64,000 bases of DNA from Haemophilus massiliensis (GTDB lineage: Bacteria > Pseudomonadota > Gammaproteobacteria > Enterobacterales > Pasteurellaceae): assembly GCA_000752995.2 (NCBI GenBank), contig LM994636.1, positions 27,770 through 91,769 of the forward strand, given 5' to 3'. Positions within the stretch are counted from its first letter, which is position 1. Every line of letters starts with the position of its first letter. Below, piece after piece: positions 32,997-40,821 of the stretch. The notes below the pieces were generated by a model. The model ran no database searches. It worked only from the letters and a program-made list of their open reading frames with translations, and was not told the origin of the DNA. The position numbers were made by a program, and so were the translations under genes.

Positions 32997-34208
32997 ATGC
33001 TTTTAAAAACAGAAATAGCCCAGGCGGCGTTAAGCCAGCAGCAACAGCTTTTATCGCAAGAAACTTATCCACGAAAAATGTTGGATAAGATTAAAATTTT
33101 GCCCAATTTTGCCTTGGTTGTTTCGGGCATTCGCCGCAGCGGGAAAAGTACACTGTTAACCCAACTAATTGAAAAGCAAGGCGAAAATAGCTATTTCTTT
33201 CTCAACTTTGATACGCCAAAACTGTTTAATTTTGAATTTAGTGATTTTGCGTTGCTTGATGAAATCATTGCCGAAAATCCGCAAATTCAAACGCTCTATT
33301 TTGATGAAATTCAAGTGGTTGAAGGCTGGGAAGTTTATGTGCGTGGCAAGCTCGATCAGGGCTATCACGTAGTGGTCACAGGTTCAAATGCATCATTGCT
33401 TAGCCGTGAATTAGGCACAAAACTCACAGGGCGACATATTAGCAAAGAGCTTTTTCCTTTTTCTTTTGTGGAATTTTGCGAATTTTTAAATAAAGAAAAA
33501 AATGCCGAAGCCGTTGCTGAATATCTTAATCTTGGCGGCTTTCCACAATATTTACAATTGAATGAAGATGAAATTTTAAATGCTTTGATTAACGATATTT
33601 TATATCGCGATATTATTGTGCGTTTCGGTATTCGTGATGAACGTTCAATGAAACGTCTGCTTTTATTTTTGGCTGGCAATGTTGGTAATTTAATTACCGC
33701 AGGAAAACTCAAACAAAGCCTTGAAGTAAAAAGCACCGCCACGGTGCAAGAATATTTATCGCACTTGGAACAAGCCTATATTATTCATTTATTACCCAAA
33801 TTCTCTTATTCTTATAAAGTGCAATTAGCCAACCCACGCAAAGCCTATTTTATTGATAACGGTTTGCAGCGTGTGATTAGCCCATCTTTTAGCCAAGATC
33901 TCGGCAGAAAATTAGAAAATGCCGTATTTTGGGAATTACGGGGACAATATTCTGAACTTTTTTACTACAACGAAAATAATAAAGAATGCGATTTTGTGGT
34001 GTGTAAAAACAGTTCGCCTGTGCAGCTTATTCAAGTTTGCTGGCAACTAAACGCCGAAAATATTGCTCGTGAACGAGATGGATTATTGGACGCAATAAAT
34101 TTCTTTGGTTTAGAAAAAGGCATAATTATTACGCTAGATCAGGAAGATAAAATCATTGTGGATGAAAAAACAATTGAAATTGTGCCATTTTGGAAGATGT
34201 TTGGATAA
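32997..34208 (+). CDS. AAA ATPase with DUF4143 (AAA_14 family), copy 2
   Basis: 403 residues. Walker A G44-I-R-R-S-G-K-S51, Walker B 'LYFDEIQVVEGWE' near 100, 'VVTGSNASLLSRELGTKLTG', and C-terminal 'RKLENAVFWELRG' with 'KECDFVVCK'. It is homologous to but well diverged from the copy at 24486, and uses a longer N-terminus. AAGGTAAC precedes the ATG. Followed after 21 bp by an HhH-GPD gene, probably in the same transcript. The pairing of an AAA_14 protein with a base-excision enzyme may be accidental. Confidence 0.85.
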   Translation: MLLKTEIAQAALSQQQQLLSQETYPRKMLDKIKILPNFALVVSGIRRSGKSTLLTQLIEKQGENSYFFLNFDTPKLFNFEFSDFALLDEIIAENPQIQTLYFDEIQVVEGWEVYVRGKLDQGYHVVVTGSNASLLSRELGTKLTGRHISKELFPFSFVEFCEFLNKEKNAEAVAEYLNLGGFPQYLQLNEDEILNALINDILYRDIIVRFGIRDERSMKRLLLFLAGNVGNLITAGKLKQSLEVKSTATVQEYLSHLEQAYIIHLLPKFSYSYKVQLANPRKAYFIDNGLQRVISPSFSQDLGRKLENAVFWELRGQYSELFYYNENNKECDFVVCKNSSPVQLIQVCWQLNAENIARERDGLLDAINFFGLEKGIIITLDQEDKIIVDEKTIEIVPFWKMFG

Positions 34209-34229
34209 TAATTAATAAAGAAAAAAACA

Positions 34230-34859
34230 ATGAACACAAAACAATTAGCGCTGCTAAATAATCTTGTCGCCCACTACGGCGAGCAGCATTGGTGGGAAGA
34301 TGAAAATTGGGTGCAAGATGGTGTGTCGATGATTTTAATTCAGCAATCGACGCAGGAAAATGTGGAAAAAGCCTTGGATAATCTCGCTCCTTTTATGAGC
34401 TTGCAAGGCTTGCGAGCGTTGCGCTTAGAGGAATTGCAAACGCACATTCGCCCTGCGGGATTTTACAAACAAAAAGCAAATTATCTGCAAAATTGGCTGG
34501 CATTTTTTGCAAAAAATGGCGACGATTTGACCGCTTACCGCCACTTTTCCGACGAACAGTTACGCAAAATGTTGCTTGAAATCAAAGGTGTCGGCGAAGA
34601 AACCGCCGATTGTATGTTGATGTATCTTTTCGGACGCAAAGCCTTTATCGCCGACGCTTACGCTATTCGTCTGTTTGCACGGCTCGGCTTAGGCGACTAC
34701 AAAAATTACCGCACAATGCGCCAAGATCTCCAACCGCTCACTGCCCACGCCACGCTGCAGCAATGCAAAGAATGGCACGCTTGCATTGATGTCCACGGCA
34801 AACATTTCCGCAAAGGATTGGTGGAAGATGAGCAGTTTTTGTGCGGTGGGGTGGATTAA
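34230..34859 (+). CDS. Endonuclease III-related HhH-GPD DNA glycosylase, no Fe-S cluster (copy 1)
   Basis: 209 residues. HhH-GPD core: 'SMILIQQSTQENVEKALDNL', 'IRPAGFYKQKANYLQNWLAF', hairpin 'LLEIKGVGEETADCMLMYLF' and catalytic D in 'IADAYAIRLFARLG'. The lysine used by bifunctional Endo III in G-V-G-x-K-T-A is glutamate, so it would be a monofunctional glycosylase or inactive. The four C-terminal cysteines of the 4Fe-4S cluster are absent. It removes damaged bases in related archaeal and bacterial proteins. A paralogue with the same features is at 53829. Confidence 0.82.
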   Translation: MNTKQLALLNNLVAHYGEQHWWEDENWVQDGVSMILIQQSTQENVEKALDNLAPFMSLQGLRALRLEELQTHIRPAGFYKQKANYLQNWLAFFAKNGDDLTAYRHFSDEQLRKMLLEIKGVGEETADCMLMYLFGRKAFIADAYAIRLFARLGLGDYKNYRTMRQDLQPLTAHATLQQCKEWHACIDVHGKHFRKGLVEDEQFLCGGVD

Positions 34860-34886
34860 TCGCCCCGAATTTTTGTGGATTTTTGA

Positions 34887-35840
34887 CTAAATTTTATTTG
34901 CCAAAACACCTTGAATAAAATCCAGCACAGCAGCATGCAATACATCCAGCGCGTCTTCTTCCATTGGATAATGCCCGCCGTTTGGCAACATCACGGTTTT
35001 AACTGGTACTTGCTTAATGCGTGCCAAAAATGGCTGGCTTAATTCAAGCGGTGTCCAACCATCGGCAGCAGGTTGAGTCAAAAGAACAGGGCAAACGCCA
35101 AACTGCTCGGGCGGCGTGATGAGTTCGTGGAACATATAGCTGTTTAAAAAAGCGTAACTCGCACGATTACCTGCCGAAGTTTTATCTTTAAAAAAGACCT
35201 TCATCGCCTGTTTGTGATTACAAAGTAGCGACATTTTGCAGGCAAGACGCATCGGAATGGTCATTTTGCCTAAGCCCATTTTAACCAAATAAGGCAACAG
35301 TGGCACAACCACTCGGCTGGTGAGCAGGTTAAACGCCGTTGTATCACGCACCGCCTGATTTTTAGTATCCAAAAACGTCATACCGATAATGCCTGCTACC
35401 TTGCCGTTTTTTGCAGCAACATCATAGGTTTCCATACCGCCAGCACTCAGTCCATACAGAAAAATCGGGCGATTATCTTTTTGCTTTTCGACATCAATAT
35501 AAGCACTGCCAAGCTCAATCCAGTCATCATAAACCACGGTTTTATGCGGATTAACCTGTGTCATTCCATAAGTTGGCATATCAATGGCAATGGTTTCAAA
35601 ACCTTGTTTCGCCAAGAAATGCCCCAACACCATTTGCATTTGTCGCCCATTGGTTCCCACGCCGTGCAACAAAATTATTTTAGCAGGCGCATTCTCATTG
35701 CGATAACAATCCAAGTGGACACGATGCCCTTGCCAATCTAGCCACTCTTCTTGTGGCAAAAAATCGTCCATTAAACGATGTTTGGCAGGCATAAGGGCGT
35801 TTAATTCTCGCCAAGCATTTTGGTTGGCATAAGTTTTCAT
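34887..35840 (-). CDS. Alpha/beta hydrolase
   Basis: 317 residues, cytoplasmic. 'ILLHGVGTNGRQMQMVLGHF' (oxyanion HG), 'AIDMPTYGMT', nucleophile elbow 'YGLSAGGMETYDVAAKNG' with S in G-L-S-A-G, and C-terminal 'PNGGHYPMEEDALDVLHAAV' with the catalytic His. Substrate unknown. It lies 86 bp downstream of the ArsR gene on the same strand; both carry the same 12-bp sequence ATAAGTTTAAAA upstream, so ArsR probably controls both. Confidence 0.82.
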   Translation of the reverse strand: MKTYANQNAWRELNALMPAKHRLMDDFLPQEEWLDWQGHRVHLDCYRNENAPAKIILLHGVGTNGRQMQMVLGHFLAKQGFETIAIDMPTYGMTQVNPHKTVVYDDWIELGSAYIDVEKQKDNRPIFLYGLSAGGMETYDVAAKNGKVAGIIGMTFLDTKNQAVRDTTAFNLLTSRVVVPLLPYLVKMGLGKMTIPMRLACKMSLLCNHKQAMKVFFKDKTSAGNRASYAFLNSYMFHELITPPEQFGVCPVLLTQPAADGWTPLELSQPFLARIKQVPVKTVMLPNGGHYPMEEDALDVLHAAVLDFIQGVLANKI

Positions 35841-35875
35841 AAAAATTCCTCGTCAAAAAAATCCAACAAATAACA

Positions 35876-35887
35876 ATAAGTTTAAAA
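35876..35887. promoter_or_regulatory. Putative ArsR site upstream of the hydrolase
   Basis: ATAAGTTTAAAA, followed by ATATAAAC which is partly symmetrical with GTTTA. The identical 12-mer lies upstream of arsR at 36261. Confidence 0.4.
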
Positions 35888-35926
35888 ATATAAACCTAAC
35901 TACTAAAAAAATAATACCGTTTGCGG

Positions 35927-36241
35927 CTATTTAGACAATTCTGGGCAATGTTGCACAAGCTCCGTAACCAAATTTTGCAACTGGGTTACGGCTTCTACCA
36001 TCGTAATAAAATAAAACCGCTCTTTGCTTACCTGCTCAACGCCTACAATGCCTGCTTGTAGCATAATCTTCAAATGGTGCGATACCGCAGGGCGAGAGAG
36101 ATGCAGCCGCTCGGTTATCTCGCCCACATTCATCTTGCCATTATCAAATAACAGCTCCAAAATCTTGTGGCGATTTTCATCAGCCAACACGGTAAAAGTT
36201 GGAATACAGGTTTTTAACAACTGCATTGTTTGTTGAGACAT
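35927..36241 (-). CDS. ArsR-family winged-helix regulator
   Basis: The start is at ATG 36241 (MSQQTMQLLKTC) because AAAGAGAG lies upstream; the longer frame from 36295 has no site. 104 residues. HTH 'GKMNVGEITERLHLSRPAVS' with 'HHLKIMLQAGIVGVEQVSKE' is typical of ArsR. No ELCVC metal motif, so it probably senses something other than As/Cd through the C-terminal helix. Confidence 0.85.
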   Translation of the reverse strand: MSQQTMQLLKTCIPTFTVLADENRHKILELLFDNGKMNVGEITERLHLSRPAVSHHLKIMLQAGIVGVEQVSKERFYFITMVEAVTQLQNLVTELVQHCPELSK

Positions 36242-36260
36242 TTTAACTCTCTTTAAGTTC

Positions 36261-36272
36261 ATAAGTTTAAAA
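36261..36272. promoter_or_regulatory. Putative ArsR site upstream of arsR
   Basis: ATAAGTTTAAAA, 20 bases before the chosen arsR start, identical to the copy at 35876. Confidence 0.4.
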
Positions 36273-36329
36273 TCTTGAACGCATAATAATAGCATTATTG
36301 CAAGCGGTCAAGTTTTTTACCTTTTTGCG

Positions 36330-36410
36330 CATTTCTTTTGAAATTTAACTGTTTAGCGTTTTACACCATCACAACCGTTAACGGTCAAAGATCCCTCAAA
36401 ATACGCAAAA
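36330..36410. repeat. Two facing USS-like elements with altered core
   Basis: Minus-strand copy: CGCTAAACAGTTAAATTTCA, then AAAGAAATGCGCAA (36330-36362). Plus-strand copy: CAACCGTTAACGGTCAAAGA, then TCCCTCAAAATACGCAAAAA (36372-36410). They sit in the gap between the SDR and ArsR genes, after a GCAAGCGGTCAA signal at 36300. Confidence 0.5.
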
Positions 36411-36413
36411 AAA

Positions 36414-36446
36414 AAGCTACCCGAAACCCAATTCAGATAGCTTTAA
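36414..36446 (-). terminator. Terminator of the SDR gene containing AAGCTACCCGAA
   Basis: AAAGCTACCCGAA, ACCCAA, TTCAGATAGCTTT: an imperfect stem 16 bases after the SDR stop, with AAAAAAAA on its far side (T run on the minus strand). The left arm is an exact copy of the recurring 12-mer. Confidence 0.65.
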
Positions 36447-36461
36447 CATCATCTCAAACCG

Positions 36462-37244
36462 TTAAACCGACTTCTTCTCCATCGCCATTCTCGACATTTT
36501 CAACAGCAATTTGCGGGGTAAAAACGGTAAAATCCAATTGCTGGCGAATTTTAATTTGGCTTCATTGAACGCCACCAGCTCGCCTTTTTCCATTGCGTGA
36601 TAGCCGTATGCTGCCACTTCTTGCGGTGTTTTGGCGTTTTTCCACGCGTCCACGCCTTGCAAATCGCCTGCTGCCACAAAGCCTGTTGCCACCGCCCCAG
36701 GGCAAAGGGCGGTCACAGTTACGCCAAATTCACGCACTTCTTCGGCAATCGCTTGGCTAAACGAGGTTACATAAGCCTTGCTGGCGTAATAAACCGCTTG
36801 CAATGGACCTGGCAAGAAAGACGCAGTGGACGACAGGTTTAAAATTTTGCCCCGTTTGCGAGCCACCATTGGTTTTAAGTAAAAGTGCGTCAGCTCGGTG
36901 AGTGTTGCAATGTTGAGCTGGATCATCTGCTGTTCTTTGGCTAAATCTCGCTCAAAAAAGCGTCCGTGTCCGCCAAAACCTGCGTTGTTGATCAAAACGT
37001 CAATTTCAATTTGTTGGCGTTCGGTTTCGGCGAAAATCGCTTGTGCTGCATTGGGCTGTGCCAAATCTTGTGCGATTACGACCGCTTGTACGCCATAATC
37101 GGCACGCAATTTTTCAGCTAACTCTTCTAATTTTTCTTTTGAACGTGCCACCAACACCAAATCGCCGCCTTTTTGAGCGTGAATTTTAGCGAGTTCCAAG
37201 CCAATGCCGTTTGATGCACCTGTGATTAATGCAGTATTTTTCAT
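36462..37244 (-). CDS. Classical short-chain dehydrogenase/reductase
   Basis: The start at 37244 (MKNTALITGASNGIG) has GGAAAGCAA. 260 residues. T-G-A-S-N-G-I-G (8-15), N-N-A-G in 'DVLINNAGFGGHGRF', catalytic S in 'LSSTASF' and Y-Y-A-S-K in 'AVYYASKAYVTSFSQAIAEE'. Complete SDR triad, so an active NAD(P)-dependent reductase is likely (family includes DltE and YqjQ-like enzymes). Divergent from the AraC gene, 84 bp apart. Confidence 0.88.
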   Translation of the reverse strand: MKNTALITGASNGIGLELAKIHAQKGGDLVLVARSKEKLEELAEKLRADYGVQAVVIAQDLAQPNAAQAIFAETERQQIEIDVLINNAGFGGHGRFFERDLAKEQQMIQLNIATLTELTHFYLKPMVARKRGKILNLSSTASFLPGPLQAVYYASKAYVTSFSQAIAEEVREFGVTVTALCPGAVATGFVAAGDLQGVDAWKNAKTPQEVAAYGYHAMEKGELVAFNEAKLKFASNWILPFLPRKLLLKMSRMAMEKKSV

Positions 37245-37328
37245 TTGCTTTCCTTGTTTATGTAAAAATGATTTAGGTGTATTATTCCGCAACTCAACCG
37301 CAAATAAAAGACAAAAACAGGTAAATTT

Positions 37329-38216
37329 ATGGTAAAAAATGGAAATTCTAGCGATATTATCCAAATTGATTACACCAGCCTTGAAGTTTGCACTTTCACG
37401 GAATTTTGGCAAAGCAAGCTACCCGAAGACGAAAAAACACGCACGCAAGTGCAAATGCAACATCGTTTTGATACTTATATTTGGCTTTGGGTCACCGAAG
37501 GCGTTTGCGAACATTGGCTGGATTTTCAAGCGGTTAATCAACAACTTGACGAATGGATTTTAATCCGTCCGCAGCAAGTTCACCGCTTTTTAACAATGGA
37601 AAATTGGGACGGCTGGGCGGTCTCGTTTCCAGCCGCAATGCTGCCGCCCCATTTGGCAAAAGCGTGGCAAGCCTTGCCGCAAACACAAAAAATCACGCCA
37701 AAACAGACCGCACTTTTACGCCCAGCCTTGACGTTGCTCAAAAGTTATCGCTACTTGGATTTGCCTAATGTCGACGCATTAGCCCAAACGCAGCTGCATA
37801 GTTTTATCCAACTATTGCTCACGCTATTTACGCCGCAAAACGACACGCCAAACCGCCAAAGCCAACGCTGGCAAGCCTTTAACGCCTTGTTGGAAGCACA
37901 TTTTCGCCAGCAACATCAAGTGCAATTTTACGCCGAACAATTAGGGTGCAGCGACAAAACGCTCGCCAATCTCTGCCACACGCACGCAGGCAACACGCCG
38001 AAAGCCTTGATTGAACAACGCATTTTGCTCGAAGCCAAACGCCTTTTGCTGCATTCCAACCAAGCCATCAAACAAATCGCTCTGTATCTCGGCTTTGAAG
38101 AACCGACGCATTTCAATAAGTTCTTCAAAAAATTAGCCAACGAAACGCCAAAAGTTTTTCGGGAGAGCTGTTTAGCAAGGGTTGAAAAGTGCGAAAAGCT
38201 ACCCGTAAATGCGTAG
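37329..38216 (+). CDS. AraC-family transcriptional regulator
   Basis: 295 residues. N-terminal cupin-like sensor ('HRFDTYIWLWVTEGVCEHWL', 'ILIRPQQVHRFL'); C-terminal double HTH ('FYAEQLGCSDKTLANLCHTH', then 'IKQIALYLGFEEPTHFNKFF'). Divergent from the SDR gene, which it probably regulates. Two AAGCTACCC-type motifs lie inside the gene, at 37416 (exact) and 38197 (11 of 12), each encoding K-L-P. The TTG and ATG codons nearby leave the start slightly uncertain (ATG 37329 or 37339 in another frame is excluded). Confidence 0.87.
   Translation: MVKNGNSSDIIQIDYTSLEVCTFTEFWQSKLPEDEKTRTQVQMQHRFDTYIWLWVTEGVCEHWLDFQAVNQQLDEWILIRPQQVHRFLTMENWDGWAVSFPAAMLPPHLAKAWQALPQTQKITPKQTALLRPALTLLKSYRYLDLPNVDALAQTQLHSFIQLLLTLFTPQNDTPNRQSQRWQAFNALLEAHFRQQHQVQFYAEQLGCSDKTLANLCHTHAGNTPKALIEQRILLEAKRLLLHSNQAIKQIALYLGFEEPTHFNKFFKKLANETPKVFRESCLARVEKCEKLPVNA
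37416..37427 (+). repeat. AAGCTACCCGAA 12-mer, exact copy in coding sequence
   Basis: It encodes K-L-P-E in the AraC N-terminal domain, using the rare leucine codon CTA. Confidence 0.6.
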
Positions 38217-38276
38217 GATACTAAAAATTTATACGGTCTGGACCGTTAACGGCAAAACAAAAAATTCAAAAAATAC

Positions 38277-38330
38277 TTGAAATTAGTCCGAATGCTTACT
38301 AAAATACAGGAAATTAGTAAGCGTTCGGAC
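38277..38330 (+). promoter_or_regulatory. Promoter with overlapping palindromic operator for the MarR-SMR operon
   Basis: TTGAAA (38277-38282), 17 bases, TAAAAT (38300-38305). An inverted repeat GTCCGAATGCTTACTAA (38286-38302) with TTAGTAAGCGTTCGGAC (38314-38330), 16 of 17 bases matching, covers the spacer and -10 and ends six bases before the MarR ATG. This fits MarR autorepression. Confidence 0.7.
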
Positions 38331-38336
38331 TTTTTT

Positions 38337-38759
38337 ATGACAAAAATAGATGAAATTGGCGGTTTGATGTCGCAAAGTGTTCAGCTTTATGCACTTTGGG
38401 CACATAAAAAAGGCTTAAATTACAACAGCCTTGCGGTTTTTTATGGGGCATTGAATTATCAACATTGCACGCAAAAGCAAATTAGCACGCAGTGGAGCTT
38501 GCCAAAACAGACCGTTTTTTCTGTGTGTAAACAGTTACACGCACAAGGTTTATTAGATTTTGAGCCAGCACAGCAGGATAAGCGTGAGAAAATTCTGACT
38601 TTAACCGCAAAAGGTGAAGCCTTTGCTCGCCCTATTGTGGACGAAATAAGGGCGATTGAAATGCAAGTGGTTCAATCGTTTGGCGAACAAGAAATTGTTG
38701 ATTTTATTGAAAAATTACAGCAATTTAATCAAATCGTTGCCCAGCACACACAGGAGTAA
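38337..38759 (+). CDS. MarR-family transcriptional regulator
   Basis: The start at 38337 (MTKIDEIGGLMSQS) is preferred to the longer frame, because the longer one would translate the operator. 140 residues. 'TQKQISTQWSLPKQTVFSVC' recognition helix and wing 'EPAQQDKREKILTLTAKGEA'. Related to the regulator at 32238. Followed after 3 bp by the SMR exporter gene, with TAAAAAATG, so they form one operon under its own operator. Confidence 0.88.
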   Translation: MTKIDEIGGLMSQSVQLYALWAHKKGLNYNSLAVFYGALNYQHCTQKQISTQWSLPKQTVFSVCKQLHAQGLLDFEPAQQDKREKILTLTAKGEAFARPIVDEIRAIEMQVVQSFGEQEIVDFIEKLQQFNQIVAQHTQE

Positions 38760-38762
38760 AAA

Positions 38763-39080
38763 ATGGCTTGGATTTATCTGATTTTGGCAGGCGTGATGGA
38801 AATAGGCTGGCCTTTGGGCTTGAAACTGGCACAGCAAGACGGCTGGCGTTGGCAAGGCATTTTGGCTGCCATTGCTTTTATGACGATTAGCGGCGGTTTG
38901 TTATTTTTGGCACAAAAAAGTATCCCAATGGGAACGGCGTATGCCGTGTGGACAGGCATTGGGGCAATCGGTGCATTTTTAGTCGGCGTATTATTTTTAG
39001 GCGATATTTCCAGCCTTGGACGCTGGGTAGGGGCATTATTGATTGTTTCAGGCGTGATTGTGATGAAGCTAAGTAGCTAA
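38763..39080 (+). CDS. sugE: SMR-family exporter, SugE/Gdx-type
   Basis: 105 residues, four transmembrane helices. 'AGVMEIGWPLGLKLAQQDG' carries the conserved E13, and 'SIPMGTAYAVWTGIGAIGAF' is the SugE/Gdx signature. Characterised Gdx proteins export guanidinium in exchange for protons; some variants export quaternary ammonium compounds. No guanidine riboswitch is seen; control is by the adjacent MarR, arguing for another inducer. Confidence 0.88.
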   Translation: MAWIYLILAGVMEIGWPLGLKLAQQDGWRWQGILAAIAFMTISGGLLFLAQKSIPMGTAYAVWTGIGAIGAFLVGVLFLGDISSLGRWVGALLIVSGVIVMKLSS

Positions 39081-39227
39081 AATGTTACGGCTAATTTCAA
39101 ACCGTGCCGTTTTTTGCGGATTTTTACACCTTCTCAACCGTTAACGGCATAATCAAAAACATTTCACATTTACAGCATTTTAAAAATGGCAGAGAATGTG
39201 CCATTGCAATCAAATTAGGAGAATAAA

Positions 39228-39695
39228 ATGATTCGTAAAGCAGAAGAAAAAGACGTGCCACGTCTTGCCGATTTATTATGCCAAGTGCTTGAAGTACACG
39301 CTGCGGCACGCCCTGATATATTTATTTCAGGCACACGCAAATATCAAGATAATGAAATTCTTGCCTTAATTCACGATGAGAATAAACCGATTTTTGTGTA
39401 TGAAGACGAACAAAAAATGGTGCAAGGTTATGTATTTTGCGAGTTTCAATATTCGCCTGATGTGGCGGTGCTGAAAAAACGCAAAATGCTGTTTATTGAC
39501 GATCTGTGCGTGGACAGCGCTGCTCGTGGACAAAAAATTGGCGAAAAATTGTATCAATTCGCCCTAGATTTTGCCAAAGAAAACGGCTACGATGGCTTAA
39601 CGCTGTATGTTTGGAATGACAATCAAGGGGCATTGCGTTTTTATGAACGCTTGGGAATGACCCCAATGAAAACCTTGTTAGAAGCGAGATTTTAA
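39228..39695 (+). CDS. GNAT family N-acetyltransferase
   Basis: 155 residues. Start with TTAGGAGAATAAA. 'MIRKAEEKDVPRLADLL', acetyl-CoA loop 'VDSAARGQKIGEKLYQF' with R-G-x-x-I-G, and 'YVWNDNQGALRFYERLGM' motif B are complete, unlike the GNAT at 845. Substrate unknown; single gene between the SMR gene and the LysR gene. Confidence 0.85.
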   Translation: MIRKAEEKDVPRLADLLCQVLEVHAAARPDIFISGTRKYQDNEILALIHDENKPIFVYEDEQKMVQGYVFCEFQYSPDVAVLKKRKMLFIDDLCVDSAARGQKIGEKLYQFALDFAKENGYDGLTLYVWNDNQGALRFYERLGMTPMKTLLEARF

Positions 39696-39722
39696 TGCAA
39701 TGGGGCGGTTTAACCGCGCCGA

Positions 39723-39760
39723 ATTTTTGTACATTTTTTCTCAAATTTAACCGTTTAGCG
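39723..39760 (-). repeat. USS-like element with altered core
   Basis: On the minus strand: GCTAAACGGTTAAATTTGAG, then AAAAAATGTACAAAA. Placed between the GNAT stop and the end of the LysR gene. Confidence 0.5.
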
Positions 39761-39779
39761 TTTTACACCACCCCAACCA

Positions 39780-40664
39780 TTACCGCCACTTCAACGCATC
39801 AATCACAACCCTTAACGCGGGCGAAACATTGCGGTGCGGATAGTATAAATAGAGTGCGGGTAGCTTTTGTCCGAGTTCGCCGAAAAGTTTAATTAGCGTG
39901 CCGCTTGCCAGTTCGTTTTGCACTAAATCTTTGGGCAAATAGGCAATGCCTAAGCCGTGTAGAGCAGCGTTTTTGGCGGAGTAATCGTCGTTGAAAATCC
40001 ATTGTCCTTGCGGTTGGATTTTGACGGTTTCACCATTTGTTTCAAATTCCCATTGATATTCGCCGCCCGAGCCTAGCCGATAGCCAATGCAGTTGTGCGT
40101 GGCTAAATCAGGTAGCTTTTGCGGTATGCCATATTTGTCCAAATAGGCTGGGCTTGCTACCGCAGCCATTTTCATTTCATCAGAAATTTTCACGGCAATC
40201 ATATTGCCGCCCACGTCCGAGCCGAGCCGCACACCTGCGTCAAAGCCTTCCGCCACAATATCTACAAAGCGGTTTTCGCTGATAATTTCCAGCCGAATGT
40301 GCGGATATTTGTCTTGAAAATGTGCTAATTTTGGAATCAGTAGTGTGCGTGTCACCGCTAAACCTGCGGTAATTTTCACCAAACCGCTAGGCGTGTTGCG
40401 GTAATGTTCCAACAGCTGCAACTCATTGTTTAGCTTAGAAAAACTTTGCTCAGCGGTGCGAAACAGTTGCTCGCCTGCTTGCGTGAGCGAAACGGTGCGG
40501 GTGGTGCGTTGGAAAAGTTGCACGCCCAGCCGTTCTTCCAGCAGCCGAATAGTTTTGGAAAGCGCAGGCGGCGACACGCCTAATTTTGCCGCCGCACGGC
40601 TAAAATTGCGTTCTGTTGCGGCAATTAGGAAAGTGTGTAAGTCGTTGTAGTTTTCTCGGGTCAT
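39780..40664 (-). CDS. LysR-family transcriptional regulator
   Basis: The start at 40664 (MTRENYNDLHTFLIAATERN) is preferred; the open frame continues 14 codons upstream to a TTG. 294 residues. HTH 'FSRAAAKLGVSPPALSKTIR'; effector domain 'IVAEGFDAGVRLGSDVGGNM' and 'ALHGLGIAYLPKDLVQNEL'. Divergent from the hydrolase at 40822 and so the probable regulator of the phenolic cluster. A fragment starting TRENYNDLHNFLL at 52587 is a relative. Confidence 0.87.
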   Translation of the reverse strand: MTRENYNDLHTFLIAATERNFSRAAAKLGVSPPALSKTIRLLEERLGVQLFQRTTRTVSLTQAGEQLFRTAEQSFSKLNNELQLLEHYRNTPSGLVKITAGLAVTRTLLIPKLAHFQDKYPHIRLEIISENRFVDIVAEGFDAGVRLGSDVGGNMIAVKISDEMKMAAVASPAYLDKYGIPQKLPDLATHNCIGYRLGSGGEYQWEFETNGETVKIQPQGQWIFNDDYSAKNAALHGLGIAYLPKDLVQNELASGTLIKLFGELGQKLPALYLYYPHRNVSPALRVVIDALKWR

Positions 40665-40718
40665 CAGATTTTGCTCATTTTTAACTTCAAGTTCATAGTT
40701 TATCAACTTTTTTGCGTA

Positions 40719-40746
40719 TTATCATTTGATTTTTAACCCGTATAAT
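40719..40746 (+). promoter_or_regulatory. Promoter of the hydrolase/phenolic cluster (shared promoter module)
   Basis: ATTATCATTTG at 40719, 22 bases to TATAAT (40741), then GCACCACATCAA. Similar to 14430-14458 and 46381-46409. Confidence 0.5.
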
Positions 40747-40821
40747 GCACCACATCAACCGCAAGCGGTCAAATTTTTCAGACAGTTTGCAAAACATTCA
40801 CAACATCATAAGGAAGACATT

